NCBI GenBank assembly: GCA_963710535.1
Contig: CAVQAW010000003.1
Span: 186,001-250,000 of the forward strand
DNA length: 64,000 nt
Reading direction: 5' to 3'
DNA from: Pelagihabitans sp963710535
GTDB lineage: Bacteria; Bacteroidota; Bacteroidia; Flavobacteriales; Flavobacteriaceae
The position numbers and the translations under genes are program-made. Below the pieces are notes generated by a model. It saw only the letters and a program-made list of their open reading frames with translations, was not told where the DNA came from and ran no database searches. Positions 38,209 to 48,155 of this stretch are shown here, piece by piece; position 1 is the stretch's first letter, and each line of letters starts with the position of its first letter.

Positions 38209-39375
38209 ATGACGCTGACGTTTTTTTCCAATTTCCTCAACCACCACCAAAAACCACTTTGTGATTACTTTTATGATGTACTAGGGGAGCATTTCAAATT
38301 TGTGTCGACCATAAAAATACCACAGCAATTCATCAAGAGCGGATACGACGACTTATCAACTGTACCTTACAATATTAATTCGTATCAAGGAACCCATTCC
38401 TACAAAGAGGCACTGAGACTTGGCCTAGAATCAGATATTGTGATTACAGGCTCAGCACCCGAAGAATTCATAAAAACACGCTTGGCAGCTGATAAAATAA
38501 CCTTTAGATATGGGGAGAGGGATTTTAAAAAAGGCAATTATCAGAAATTTGACCCAAGAGTATTTCGAATTTTATTTCTAAAACATACTAGATATAGAAG
38601 AAAAAATTTATACATGCTCTGTAATAGTGGGTATAAAGCCAATGATATGGCTTGGGTTTTTGCTTACCCCAATAAAATATTCAAATGGGGATATTTTCCT
38701 GAAACAAAGCATTTGGATATTGATTCCTTGATCGATAAAAAGAAAGGGAATAAAACTTTAAAATTACTCTATGTTTCCAGATTGATCGACTGGAAACATC
38801 CAGAAATGGCTTTGGAATTGGCCAACCGATTAAACCAACACGGGTACGACTTTTCATTGGACATCATCGGGTCTGGACCCCTTGAAAACAAATTAAAACA
38901 AATGAGCGCCGATCTGAACTTGAAAAAGACGGTCAATTTTCTGGGCAACATGGCCAATCAAGAAGTGGTAAATAAAATGCGCGACGCGAACATATTCATT
39001 TTCACCAGTGACAGAAATGAAGGTTGGGGGGCGGTCGCCAATGAGGCTATGGGCAGTGCCTGTGCTTTGGTGGCAAGCCATATGATTGGAGCCATGCCCT
39101 TTCTTATTAACAATGGGGTAAACGGACTAATCTTTAAATCAAAAGACAATGACGATTTGTTTGTTAAAGTGCAAAAACTGATGGAAGATCGAAATCTATG
39201 TGAACAACTCGGACGCAATGCCTATACAACCATTACTACAAAGTGGTCGGCAAAAACCGCCTCGCACAATTTCCTTTTGTTCGCTCAGGGACTTTTGGAG
39301 AAGCGATTGATTGAAATAGTTGAGGGGCCATGCAGTGTTGCCCGCCCAACTCCAAATAATTGGTATAAGAAATGA
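38209..39375 (+). CDS. family 4 glycosyltransferase
   Basis: This 388-residue GT-B enzyme starts MTLTFFSNFLNHHQKPLCDY, a start shared by a subgroup of GT4 enzymes in Bacteroidota EPS loci. The C-terminal half shows LLYVSRLIDWKHPEMALELA, LDIIGSGPLENKLK and the donor motif SDRNEGWGAVANEAMGSACA. It overlaps the next GT4 gene by 4 bp (ATGA). Position just after gmd-fcl leaves fucose as one possible donor, but GT4 enzymes use many sugars. The gene is intact. Confidence 0.9.
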   Translation: MTLTFFSNFLNHHQKPLCDYFYDVLGEHFKFVSTIKIPQQFIKSGYDDLSTVPYNINSYQGTHSYKEALRLGLESDIVITGSAPEEFIKTRLAADKITFRYGERDFKKGNYQKFDPRVFRILFLKHTRYRRKNLYMLCNSGYKANDMAWVFAYPNKIFKWGYFPETKHLDIDSLIDKKKGNKTLKLLYVSRLIDWKHPEMALELANRLNQHGYDFSLDIIGSGPLENKLKQMSADLNLKKTVNFLGNMANQEVVNKMRDANIFIFTSDRNEGWGAVANEAMGSACALVASHMIGAMPFLINNGVNGLIFKSKDNDDLFVKVQKLMEDRNLCEQLGRNAYTTITTKWSAKTASHNFLLFAQGLLEKRLIEIVEGPCSVARPTPNNWYKK

Positions 39376-40637
39376 AAGTACTGTGGGTGACCAATACGAT
39401 ATTTCCCGAGTTTTCCGAAGCTCTGGGCCAGCCTCAGACTGTGGGAGGCGGTTGGATGTATGCTTTATCGCAAAATATGATAGACAATGGGATTGAACTA
39501 ACCGTTGTTACAGCAAAAAACCATTCAAACCATGTTCAAAAAAAGATAAATAATATTAATTTTTATCTGCTTGGCAGTAAACGACCCGTTACTGAATATG
39601 ATATTTCCTTGGCTGTACAATGGAAAGAGGTAATCAACACCATTAAACCCGACCTTGTACATATACATGGTACGGAAAATGGGTATGGCCTCGTTTTAAT
39701 GAATACCTTTCCACAATTGAATTACGTAGTTTCCATTCAAGGCTTAATTGGAATTATATACCGTTATTACTATGCGGGCATCACGATAATGGAAATTTTA
39801 AGGAACATCACGATACGGGATATTATAAAGCGCGATACTATCATCCAAGCCAGGAAAAATTTCCATATCAGGAGTAATCGAATCGAAAGAAAATATTTGG
39901 ATCAAACATTCCATGTCATTGGCAGGACCCAGTGGGACCATGACCAAGTTAAAACTTTGAATCCTTTGGTTCACTACCATTTTTGCAATGAATCGTTGAG
40001 GGAATCTTTTTATAGTTCCAAAAAATGGTCTTCAAAAACCAAAGTAAACCATACCATCTTTTTGAGTCAGGCAGGGTATCCAATCAAAGGCATTCACAAG
40101 GTTTTGAAGGCGGTGGCCTTGATCAAAAATGAATTTCCAGATTTAAAAGTGCGCGTTGCAGGTAAGGATATCCTTAGAAAATCAAAAAGTCTTAAAGAAT
40201 CCTTGAAACGTGATGGTTATGGCAAATATGTTCAATCTCTTGTTCAAAAATATGGATTGGAAACGCAGATTTCCTTTTTAGGATATTTAGACGAACAGCA
40301 TATGATTCAAGAATATCTAAATGCCCATATCTTTATATGTCCCTCAAGTATCGAAAATAGTCCAAATTCACTGGGTGAAGCACAATTTTTAGGAGTGCCA
40401 TGCATCGCCTCTTATGTTGGGGGAATTCCCGATATGGTCACTCATAATGAAACGGGGCTGCTTTATCGTTTTGAAGAGGTGGAAATGTTGGCGCAATCGA
40501 TAAAGCGTATTTTTAATGCGGACGCCTTGGCCAAAAAATTATCGACGAATGGAATAAGACAAGCTACTGAAAGACATGATAAAGATATTAATGTAAGACA
40601 ATTGTTAAGTATTTATGCCAAAATACATTCACGTTAG
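39372..40637 (+). CDS. family 4 glycosyltransferase
   Basis: This 421-residue GT-B enzyme has an N-terminal MKVLWVTNTIFPEFSEALGQ and GGGWMYALSQ, with DLVHIHGTENG and VSIQGLIGIIYRYYYAG in the acceptor domain. The C-terminal domain has IFLSQAGYPIKGIHKVLKAV, VRVAGKD, ISFLGYLDE and the donor motif CPSSIENSPNSLGEAQFLGV. It is translationally coupled to the preceding GT4. The gene is intact. The reading frame closes about 295 bp before the flippase gene. Confidence 0.9.
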   Translation: MKVLWVTNTIFPEFSEALGQPQTVGGGWMYALSQNMIDNGIELTVVTAKNHSNHVQKKINNINFYLLGSKRPVTEYDISLAVQWKEVINTIKPDLVHIHGTENGYGLVLMNTFPQLNYVVSIQGLIGIIYRYYYAGITIMEILRNITIRDIIKRDTIIQARKNFHIRSNRIERKYLDQTFHVIGRTQWDHDQVKTLNPLVHYHFCNESLRESFYSSKKWSSKTKVNHTIFLSQAGYPIKGIHKVLKAVALIKNEFPDLKVRVAGKDILRKSKSLKESLKRDGYGKYVQSLVQKYGLETQISFLGYLDEQHMIQEYLNAHIFICPSSIENSPNSLGEAQFLGVPCIASYVGGIPDMVTHNETGLLYRFEEVEMLAQSIKRIFNADALAKKLSTNGIRQATERHDKDINVRQLLSIYAKIHSR

Positions 40638-40856
40638 CCTCAATCTTTTTATGTTTTTGGGCATAATATGATGAATTGAAACTCCAAAGCGAGTTCCTTC
40701 AATAATGTTTGGATTGGCATGTTAACTGGCAAATAATTTAACACCATTGTTTGCCGTGTACTTTTTTTGATGACTCAATCTTAGGTATGCATAGCTTTGC
40801 AGTCATTATAAAGGAATATCAACTATTGGAATACAGAAAATAGAAATTTTCAATAC

Positions 40857-40900
40857 AATTAAGGGCCATGGGCATAAAATCATGGCAAAAGCCCTTAATT
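40857..40900. repeat. 10-bp perfect inverted repeat with nested palindrome
   Basis: AATTAAGGGC (40857-40866) is the exact reverse complement of GCCCTTAATT (40891-40900). The 24-nt interior carries CATG copies (40867-40870, 40881-40884) that can pair as an inner stem. It lies 33 bp before the flippase start and lacks a T-tract, so it is more likely an operator or mRNA leader hairpin than a terminator. The remaining 40638-40856 shows nothing recognisable. Confidence 0.5.
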
Positions 40901-40932
40901 TAATCTATGATAAGCTTAACACGCCATAAACT

Positions 40933-42369
40933 ATGAGCCAGGGAGACAAAATGTTTCATGGAATGGCATGGAGCGCGCTGGAACGGGTAGCTGTTCAAGC
41001 TGTTCAATTTATACTTGGTATCATCCTTGCCCGTATTCTGACCCCAACAGAATATGGTATATTGGGCATTCTAATTGTTTTTATAAGTATCTCAAATGTC
41101 TTTATTGATAGCGGCTTCACAAAAGCATTGATCCAGAAAAAAGATCGGTCCGATATTGACATTTCTACGGTTTTTCTGTTCAATATCGCCATAAGTATCG
41201 TTTGCTATTTGACGCTGTGGGTATTATCGCCATTTATAGCTGGCTTTTATGAAATACCATCCTTAACGCTTTTATTAAAGGTAATTGCCATATCACTAAT
41301 GATCAATGCGCTTTTTACCGTTCCATATACCCTTTTCACCATTAACCTCGATTTTAAATCGATTACCAAGATCAATTTGATCGCTGTGGTGATTTCAGGT
41401 AGTATTGCGATTGGTCTGGCATATGCCGGATATGGGGTTTGGGCCCTGATTTGGCAAACACTACTTAGATCTTTGTTGACAGCCCTCTTTATGTGGATTT
41501 TTTTGCGGTGGACTCCAAAGCTTATTTTTTCAATGGACTCGTTTAGGCATATGTTTTCATATGGGTCTAAACTATTGGTATCATCGTTGTTGGGCACTTT
41601 TTTTAGCCAACTGAATGCCTTGCTCATAGGCAAATATCTGAGTGCAAAAGATTTGGGATTTTATACAAGGGGAATTCAATTCTCCGATGTGGTATTCGGG
41701 ATTCTCAATGCTGCGCTAACAAATGTCTTGCTCCCCGGCCTTGCTCCAGTTCAAGATCAGCGTGAAGTATTGATAATGCAGACCAAAAAAATAATCAAGG
41801 CATCTACTTTGGTCATCGTGCCCATATTTCTGGGGTTGGCTGTAATGGCCGAACCCATTATTCGGCTTTTGTTGACCGAGAAGTGGATGATGGCTGTTCC
41901 CATCATGCAGATTTTTTGTGTCGCACGTCTCATCACCATTATTTGTGGGGTAAATATAAATTTGCTGTATGTCATAGGGAGAACCGATTTGGTTTTGAAA
42001 CAGCAATATTGGTGCATTTCCATACGGGTGCTCCTGCTTATCGCGGCTCTCCAATTCGGAATTGTTTACATCGCTCTCGCCGAATTGCTGGCGACCACCA
42101 TCCACTTTTTCATCAATAGTTATTATCCAGGAAAAATAATGGACTTTGGCGCTACAAAGCAATTAAAAGCAATTTGGCTGATCTTACTCTCTGGATTAAT
42201 AATGATTGCCCCGCTTTATCTTATAAATCAAGTTCTTGAAAATGATGCTGTTAAACTGGGACTTGCTGCGATTATTGCTTTACCCATCTATTTTCTTTGC
42301 ATGAGACTTTTTCAAATTAAGGAGTTCTCCGAAATCATTGAAAAAACAAGAAAAATGATTCGTAAATAA
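40933..42369 (+). CDS. oligosaccharide flippase, Wzx family (first copy)
   Basis: This 478-residue integral membrane protein has about 12-14 hydrophobic helices and the polysaccharide-transporter N terminus GMAWSALERVAVQAVQFILG, followed by IILARILTPTEYGILGI. WzxC-type flippases move undecaprenyl-diphosphate-linked repeat units across the inner membrane. It is the last gene before the oppositely oriented fucosyltransferase-like gene and ends 27 bp from it. A second flippase is encoded at 55553-57082. The gene is intact. Confidence 0.92.
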   Translation: MSQGDKMFHGMAWSALERVAVQAVQFILGIILARILTPTEYGILGILIVFISISNVFIDSGFTKALIQKKDRSDIDISTVFLFNIAISIVCYLTLWVLSPFIAGFYEIPSLTLLLKVIAISLMINALFTVPYTLFTINLDFKSITKINLIAVVISGSIAIGLAYAGYGVWALIWQTLLRSLLTALFMWIFLRWTPKLIFSMDSFRHMFSYGSKLLVSSLLGTFFSQLNALLIGKYLSAKDLGFYTRGIQFSDVVFGILNAALTNVLLPGLAPVQDQREVLIMQTKKIIKASTLVIVPIFLGLAVMAEPIIRLLLTEKWMMAVPIMQIFCVARLITIICGVNINLLYVIGRTDLVLKQQYWCISIRVLLLIAALQFGIVYIALAELLATTIHFFINSYYPGKIMDFGATKQLKAIWLILLSGLIMIAPLYLINQVLENDAVKLGLAAIIALPIYFLCMRLFQIKEFSEIIEKTRKMIRK

Positions 42370-42396
42370 TCATTAATCCAATAGGACTCTAATGTA

Positions 42397-43377
42397 TTAT
42401 TTCGCAGTTACTTCCTCGATCTTTCCAATATCTGCAGCCGTTTGACTAAAAGAACTTTGATGAGATCCAATGACTTTCAAAGTTCTTGACAAACAATAAA
42501 GATCAACCACGGCCTCCTTCACCGCCTCTTCATTATTTCTATCATAACTACTGATTTCATTTGTGATAATCTTTGAACCATGGGCCGCGAGCAATGATTT
42601 TTTAGTGGGCCCATCATCGGTAGACAAGAAAAATGAATATTCAGGATTTTTTGTTAATATTTCATTGGTAATCTCTAAAAATCGATCTGTTGTGCTAAAA
42701 CTTTTTGAAACCTCATGGTCCGATCTTCTAATGTGCAAGCCTATGGTCTTTTTGAATTTTTTGGCCATTCTTTCAACATTATCAGTAATACCCTCGACCG
42801 GAATAAAATAGTTGTAATGACTTTGCATTGGGTAAAGCCTGTAGCAAGAAGAAATGAATTTGAGATCTTCCTTACTTTCCATAAAAGAGGCCATTTTTTT
42901 GCCGATTTGCGTTATGAAACCCAAATCCATATCCCTGCCCGATTTGGCAATGTCCATTTCCTGAGCTGCATATAAGTTCGCTAATTGGTTGTTCAAAAGA
43001 ACATCCTTTTCGTTTAATTGTAAAAGAGCCTTTTCAATTTTTTTTAGATCTGGGTTTAGAATCCTCCCCTTATAGATGTTTTTGAGCTGTCGGAATGTCC
43101 GGTCAAAAATTGTGGGCCGAACATTGGAGCCACCCAATAAATGATTATTTTTTGCAAAATTTTCCGGAAATCCTGTTGGGCAATTTATGACTTGAATCGC
43201 AACGCCAGGATGAAACAGAGGTTTGAAAAGCTTCTCAAATGCACAATTCAAGGAAGAATCCATTACCCAAAGAACGGTGAGGGCATGTCCATATTTTTCG
43301 CATAGGGATATAATGGAGTCTATGGTTCTCATTCTATTGCACAAACCTCCCAGAGGTTTTAAATAAATCATAGTCAT
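42397..43377 (-). CDS. probable fucosyltransferase (GT11/GT23-like fold)
   Basis: This 326-residue protein has an N-terminal GGLCNRMR (10-17) resembling the GGLGNQL/R opening of alpha-1,2-fucosyltransferases, a central GLHIRRSD (213-220) matching the HxRRxD donor-binding motif of the fucosyltransferase fold, and C-terminal FLSTDDG and GSHQSSFSQTAADIG blocks like those of NodZ/GT23 enzymes. GDP-fucose would come from gmd-fcl 5 kb away. The gene is alone on the minus strand, converging on the wzx gene. No membrane helix is seen. The family-level call is inferred from motifs only; another O-fucosyltransferase-like role is possible. Confidence 0.65.
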   Translation of the reverse strand: MTMIYLKPLGGLCNRMRTIDSIISLCEKYGHALTVLWVMDSSLNCAFEKLFKPLFHPGVAIQVINCPTGFPENFAKNNHLLGGSNVRPTIFDRTFRQLKNIYKGRILNPDLKKIEKALLQLNEKDVLLNNQLANLYAAQEMDIAKSGRDMDLGFITQIGKKMASFMESKEDLKFISSCYRLYPMQSHYNYFIPVEGITDNVERMAKKFKKTIGLHIRRSDHEVSKSFSTTDRFLEITNEILTKNPEYSFFLSTDDGPTKKSLLAAHGSKIITNEISSYDRNNEEAVKEAVVDLYCLSRTLKVIGSHQSSFSQTAADIGKIEEVTAK

Positions 43378-43677
43378 AATTTAAATTACAATAACGTTCA
43401 AAACTAAAATTTTATTCTTTAGTAATATGACTTATTGTGTCGTTTGAAACATTAAGTTCTCCAAAGCTATTGCTCTTATTCGATGTTTGGTTTTATCTTT
43501 CTGGTCATATTTTCATATTAACCCATATTTTGCATATTTAAACGAACCCATATAATGCACTAGTTAAAAACGTTTTATCTTTGCTCGGTAATTGGGAGAT
43601 AATGCTAAAGATGTTTATTTCATCTTATCATTTGTCTTTTTTATAATTTGCTTCATAGTTTTGTCCAAAGTTAAATC
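43378..43677 (+). other. 300-bp intergenic region with a candidate promoter for wzy
   Basis: The divergent gap between the fucosyltransferase-like gene and the polymerase holds a perfect TAnnTTTG box (TATCTTTG at 43576-43583). I see no -33 TTG at normal distance and nothing else recognisable. Confidence 0.4.
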
Positions 43678-44860
43678 ATGGCCAAGTTATTATCTCATTT
43701 AAAACGAATTGGCTATCTAAACGCCTTGCTTTTACTCGGATTTTTGTGCATCCCAGGTAGTCCGGGATTGCTTTTTGGATATTTCTTGGTTTTCTCACTA
43801 ATGCTGAATAAACAATTTATTAAGAGCAACTTGGATATAGATTTTGTGCTGATCATTTTGTTCAGCACAACATATGCGCTTTTTTACGCTACCAATCCCA
43901 TTGCTGGAATCCAGTTTATCTTTATTTATTTGCTCTTCCCGCCTACATTCTATTTGCTTGGTAAATTCATAGGCAGAACTTTAAAGAAGTCGGAATTTAA
44001 ATGGTTTTTGATTTTCATGGGTATTGCTTTTTCATTACTTGCCACAATATCGGTTGTCCTAGATATCTATAAGGGCGGTTTAGGTCAAGCTTCACGGTCT
44101 GTTCCTTTTTTTTGGACCACTTCTGCGCGAAATGCCACAGGCATGGCAGCATTATTTTTGTTCAACATGTGCATTCCAGCCTTTTTGCTTAGTAATCCAA
44201 AAGGCATACGCTTGATTTCTAAACTGTTTTTAGCATTTGTGTTTTTTATATCATTGCTTTGTGTTATTCGGCTTGGGAGTAGGACACAAATTGGGGTTAT
44301 GGTCTTTTCATTCTTGTTTTCTTTATTGTACCTCTTACCCCGTCAAAATTTTAAACAAAACTTTGCCTTATTCATTGTTTTGGGAATACTTTTCTTTATA
44401 ATCTCGAAGAAGGTTTCATTTGACTTAAATGCCGACTGGTTATCAGCCTTCGAATCAAGAATAAAAAGTTCCAACAATACCGTAGCGAATGCCGGAAATC
44501 GGTCCCATGTTTGGTCAGCCTCCATAAAAAACATTATCGAAAAGCCCCTGGGATGGGAATTAAAGGAATTGGGCTATTCGCATAATGTCTGGCTTGATGT
44601 AGTAAGGGTGTCGGGTGTTATTCCATTCGTCTTATTGGTATTTTTCAGTGTGCGTTCAATATAGAAAGTAAAAAGGTCCATATTTATTGATTCCAAACAA
44701 TTGTCTACCAATATTTTGTTTTTAACCTATCTTATGGCGTTTTTCTTGGTTTTCATGGTAGAACCCATCATTGATGGTCTTTTTGCACTATTCGCCATTA
44801 TATTGTCTTTTCACGGGAATCGTGACCAAGTATATTGAGAACTTCAGTGTTGGAAGCTGA
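43678..44860 (+). CDS. O-antigen polymerase/ligase-like protein (Wzy, first copy), in-frame stop and frameshift near the end
   Basis: This polytopic membrane protein has about nine or ten helices in its first 328 residues. The O-antigen ligase/polymerase signature (RLGSRTQIGVMVFS, then NRSHVWSASIKNIIEKPLG, YSHNVWLDV) sits around a large periplasmic loop. An in-frame TAG at 44662 interrupts it. Beyond it the same frame continues with VKRSIFIDSKQLSTNILFL and VFMVEPIIDGLFALFAIIL, the expected last helices. One more +1 shift near 44815 restores GIVTKYIENFSVGS up to a TGA at 44858. The restored length is about 394 residues. It would polymerise flipped repeat units. Confidence 0.82.
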
Positions 44861-44955
44861 AAGTATAGATGGGGAAAGATACATAGACTGGACTACTGTT
44901 GATGAAGAAAAAATAACACCGTAAAATTCAACTATAAACTTTACCAATTGAATCT

Positions 44956-45544
44956 ATGATAAATATCATTAAGATCCCTTATATATTTTTTGGTCCGGTT
45001 GCAGAATAATACTTATAACCGGCTTATTATTAATCATAAGAATGTTGGTTTTGAGCAGTTTCCCAAAATAAATGGAAGAATCTATATTTATAAAACTGGA
45101 AGAATAAGCTTAGGCAAAGGTATTGTAATCAACTCAGGCGCCAAGTATAATCCCATCGGAGGCGACACCCGTACAAACCTTTCGGTCGCGGCAGATGCTG
45201 TTTTGGAAATCGGTGACCATTCTGGAATCTCCAATTGCACTATCGTATGTCAGAACCAGATTAAAATAGGCCAATATGTCAATATCGGTGGCAGTGTAAA
45301 GATTTATGACACCGATTTTCATGCCTTGGATTTCGAAAAGAGGAAGTCGAAAAAATCCGATATAGGGAACACGAAGCCAATCTTAATAAAGGATCATGCA
45401 TTCATCGGAGCGCATTCCATCATTTTAAAAGGCGTTACCATTGGCAAAAATGCAATCGTTGGAGCTGGATCGGTCGTAACAAAATCTGTTCCGGACAACG
45501 AAATCTGGGGTGGCAATCCGGCTAAATTCTTAAAAAGAATATAA
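44956..45544 (+). CDS. hexapeptide-repeat (left-handed beta-helix) acyltransferase, one frameshift near the start
   Basis: The ATG at 44956 opens MINIIKIPYIFF. A +1 insertion in the T-run around 44985 then shifts to VRLQNNTYNRLI and onward. From there the 184-residue frame is continuous, with hexapeptide repeats (IGQYVNIGGSVKIYDTDFHA, LIKDHAFIGAHSIILKGVTI, GKNAIVGAGSVVTKSV) and the trailing IWGGNPAKFLKRI, all typical of WbbJ/CysE-type acetyltransferases. It probably O-acetylates a sugar in the EPS repeat unit, using acetyl-CoA. It is the last gene of the plus-strand run. Confidence 0.88.
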
Positions 45545-45653
45545 CCTTGTATTAATACCTACATGAAGTAGTTGATTTATATTTTATCAACTGAAGTTCT
45601 TTCTACCAATGCAGAATCAATAAACATCCTCAACTTTTTTGACAAAGAAAAAC

Positions 45654-46994
45654 TCATTTTGATCTAACAGATCTGCGAAAATAATCATTTTGATGACCCA
45701 ATAATGCTTTTGCACTCTCTTTGGCAAAAATTTCAAATGCGCCTCTCCAATTTCTCCAATCCGTATTAGGCCTCAAATTGTGCATAGCCTCAAGTGCAAA
45801 ATATTTATCGTTTTGCACATGCCGGTCCAAGTAAAATGAATAAAGGCTTCTTATAGATATATTGTCACTTTCAAAAACAGGTGGGACAGTGATTGAGGTA
45901 CGCATGTTACCAAAAGGAGAGGCCTGCCGACTATGTTTAGGATGGTTGGAATATAGTAAAAGGTTAGCATTAACTACTTTTTCTCTCTTTAATGCTTCAA
46001 AGAGAGCCCAGGATGAAACTTATGATCAGAGTGAGTATCCAACTCTGGAAATGGGGTAATAATGTTTGTTGGTTTTATATTCCTTAATACCATTTGAATG
46101 TTCTTGACCAAACTTTCCCAATTTGATTCCGAAATTATACTGTCTTTTAAAGGCGAAATGTTGAAATGATGGTGTTTTGTTATATCTGTTGTTTTCAAAT
46201 ATTCTGAAGGCACTTTTTTGTTGCCTTTAACATTATGAATGGCCAATAATGAGTTGTTGAAAAACCCTAGGTTTAATGTATTTTCAAAGGGAACACCGCC
46301 CAACTTAATGGCTATGCTATTCCATGTCCGCAGCTCTCCTTTTTAAGAAATGTAAGACAGAATCTGTGTAAATTTCATCATATTTGAATTCGCCAGCCTC
46401 TCCATTGGTTATGGTCAAAATAAATACATTGTGATAATTACTATAAGAGCCAAATGCAGCTATTTCTGCATCATCTGGGTGGGGGGCTATCACTAAAAGG
46501 GGGCCTCTTAATGAGGGTTGGGAGATACAATTAGTTCCGCTACTTGGTCGGGGACTTTACAATAGTTAGCTTCAAGTGTTAATATTTCCGAATTTGTATT
46601 CATGGCATCCGTGATGTTCAAAAAACGAATACCCCGAAAACCATGTTCGAAAGTATTCAAATTTATATAAGGATCGGCCTTGACTTTAATCTTTGGCTCC
46701 ATAATATATCCAAACAAGTTGGCATTGGCCCGTATTTTCAAAAAATACGACGCATTCATTTGACGTACCGAATCCGGAACTACCAGCTGCCCCTCCGGCA
46801 ACGCTTACTGAATATTTATCAACGCTTGTAATTATTGGGCTATAGTCCTGTTTTGTGTTGTACTCGTATTGACTATATTTGAGAACCAAAAAAGAAAGAA
46901 AATAAACAAAAAATAAAAAGATAAAAGTTATAACTATATGTTTAAAACGCAATCTGATATTTTTATCTGCCATTTTACGAAAGGTTGTTTGCAA
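45654..46994 (-). pseudogene. PIG-L family deacetylase with N-terminal membrane anchor, several frameshifts
   Basis: Joined frames read: basic N terminus and one membrane helix (HIVITFIFLFFVYFLSFLVL, ATG at 46994 or 46973), a short extracytoplasmic region, then the PIG-L core with LLVIAPHPDDAEIAAFGSYS near 46450-46500. Further on come PELDTHSDHK (near 46045) and LLLYSNHPKHSRQ. The C-terminal part is continuous from 45905 to 45657. PIG-L enzymes are zinc-dependent N-acetylglucosamine deacetylases; PHPDD supplies metal ligands. Breaks fall near 46750-46800, 46510, 46310 and 46000-45910. It is placed between two EPS blocks, on the minus strand. Confidence 0.82.
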
Positions 46995-47174
46995 TTCGAA
47001 AATTTAATACTTAAGGTTTAATCTAAATTCCCTGAACCTAGTCCAATTAACCCGCTATAGGTTATCTGAACGATTTTTTTTCTCCAATAGGGCCAATAGT
47101 ATTTACTTCGTATTTTATTATACCGAAATATAAAAGTAACAGGTTTAAGCCGACAAAACTTCTTAATAGACCAT

Positions 47175-48152
47175 ATGGAAAAATTTATCGACTTCAAGAA
47201 ATATATTCCCAAAATAGCAGCTGTTCCTAAAGGGGAATATGTTTATACATTTACGATATTTGTCCCGGCTTTTAATGCATCCAAGACTATTGTGAATGTA
47301 TTGGAAAGTATCAAAAGTCAAACATATCAGGATTTCGAAGTTATCATTATCAACGATGGCTCTACAGATAATACCACCCAAGTCGTCAATCACTATATCA
47401 AAGATTGCAAATATCCCATCAGGTTTATAGACAACAAAATTAACAAACACAAATTTGCGCTGGTCAAGCAAGCCATAGACTTAGCAAAAGGGGCATTTTT
47501 TCTTCCTTTCGATGCAGATGATATTTGCAAAAAAGAAGCGCTTGAAATATTCCATTCCGAGTACGAATCCATTGAAGAGAACCTGAAACCAAAAATATCC
47601 GGTGTTACCACCCTCATGGAAGATCAAAATGGCAAATTGGTTGGGGACAAATACCCATATAGTCCCTTTTTTAGCAATACTTTGGAAACCAAACACTACT
47701 ATCGTATCCTTGGAGATAAATGGGGCTTTATAAAAACCGATATACTTCGTCAGATCGATTTTGCACAATCCATTGAAACGGGGGAATTTTTTCCTGAAGG
47801 AATTTTATGGCTTTCCATTGCGAATGCCGGTTATTTGACCAAATATGTAAACATCTATACGTATACCTACAACATGGATGTCCCTAATAGTATCACCAAG
47901 GTTGATTATTCCAAAAAATCGATGGGGTTTGCCATTTACGGTATTTTTTTTCTAAATACTTTTTACAAAAACCATTTATATCGAATGCCCAAAGAATTTT
48001 TAAAACGCTTGGTTTCGGTCTTGATGGCATCATTAGAACTCGATTATAGGAAGGATGCATATGTGAAAGCCATCGACAGTAGATTATTTAAATTGATGGT
48101 CCAGATATTGTGGCCTTTCAGGGAAATGGTTTCCAAGATAATTTCCAAGTAA
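47175..48152 (+). CDS. family 2 glycosyltransferase
   Basis: This 325-residue GT-A enzyme contains TFTIFVPAFNASKTIVNVLE, VIIINDGSTDNTTQ and FLPFDADDICKKEALE (DxD metal site), typical of GT2. It has a long C-terminal region rich in aromatic residues. It is transcribed towards, and ends 3 bp from, the stop of the minus-strand asparagine-synthase gene, so it is isolated from the operon behind it. The gene is intact. Donor sugar is unknown; EPS assembly is inferred from location. Confidence 0.88.
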   Translation: MEKFIDFKKYIPKIAAVPKGEYVYTFTIFVPAFNASKTIVNVLESIKSQTYQDFEVIIINDGSTDNTTQVVNHYIKDCKYPIRFIDNKINKHKFALVKQAIDLAKGAFFLPFDADDICKKEALEIFHSEYESIEENLKPKISGVTTLMEDQNGKLVGDKYPYSPFFSNTLETKHYYRILGDKWGFIKTDILRQIDFAQSIETGEFFPEGILWLSIANAGYLTKYVNIYTYTYNMDVPNSITKVDYSKKSMGFAIYGIFFLNTFYKNHLYRMPKEFLKRLVSVLMASLELDYRKDAYVKAIDSRLFKLMVQILWPFREMVSKIISK

Positions 48153-48155
48153 GTC

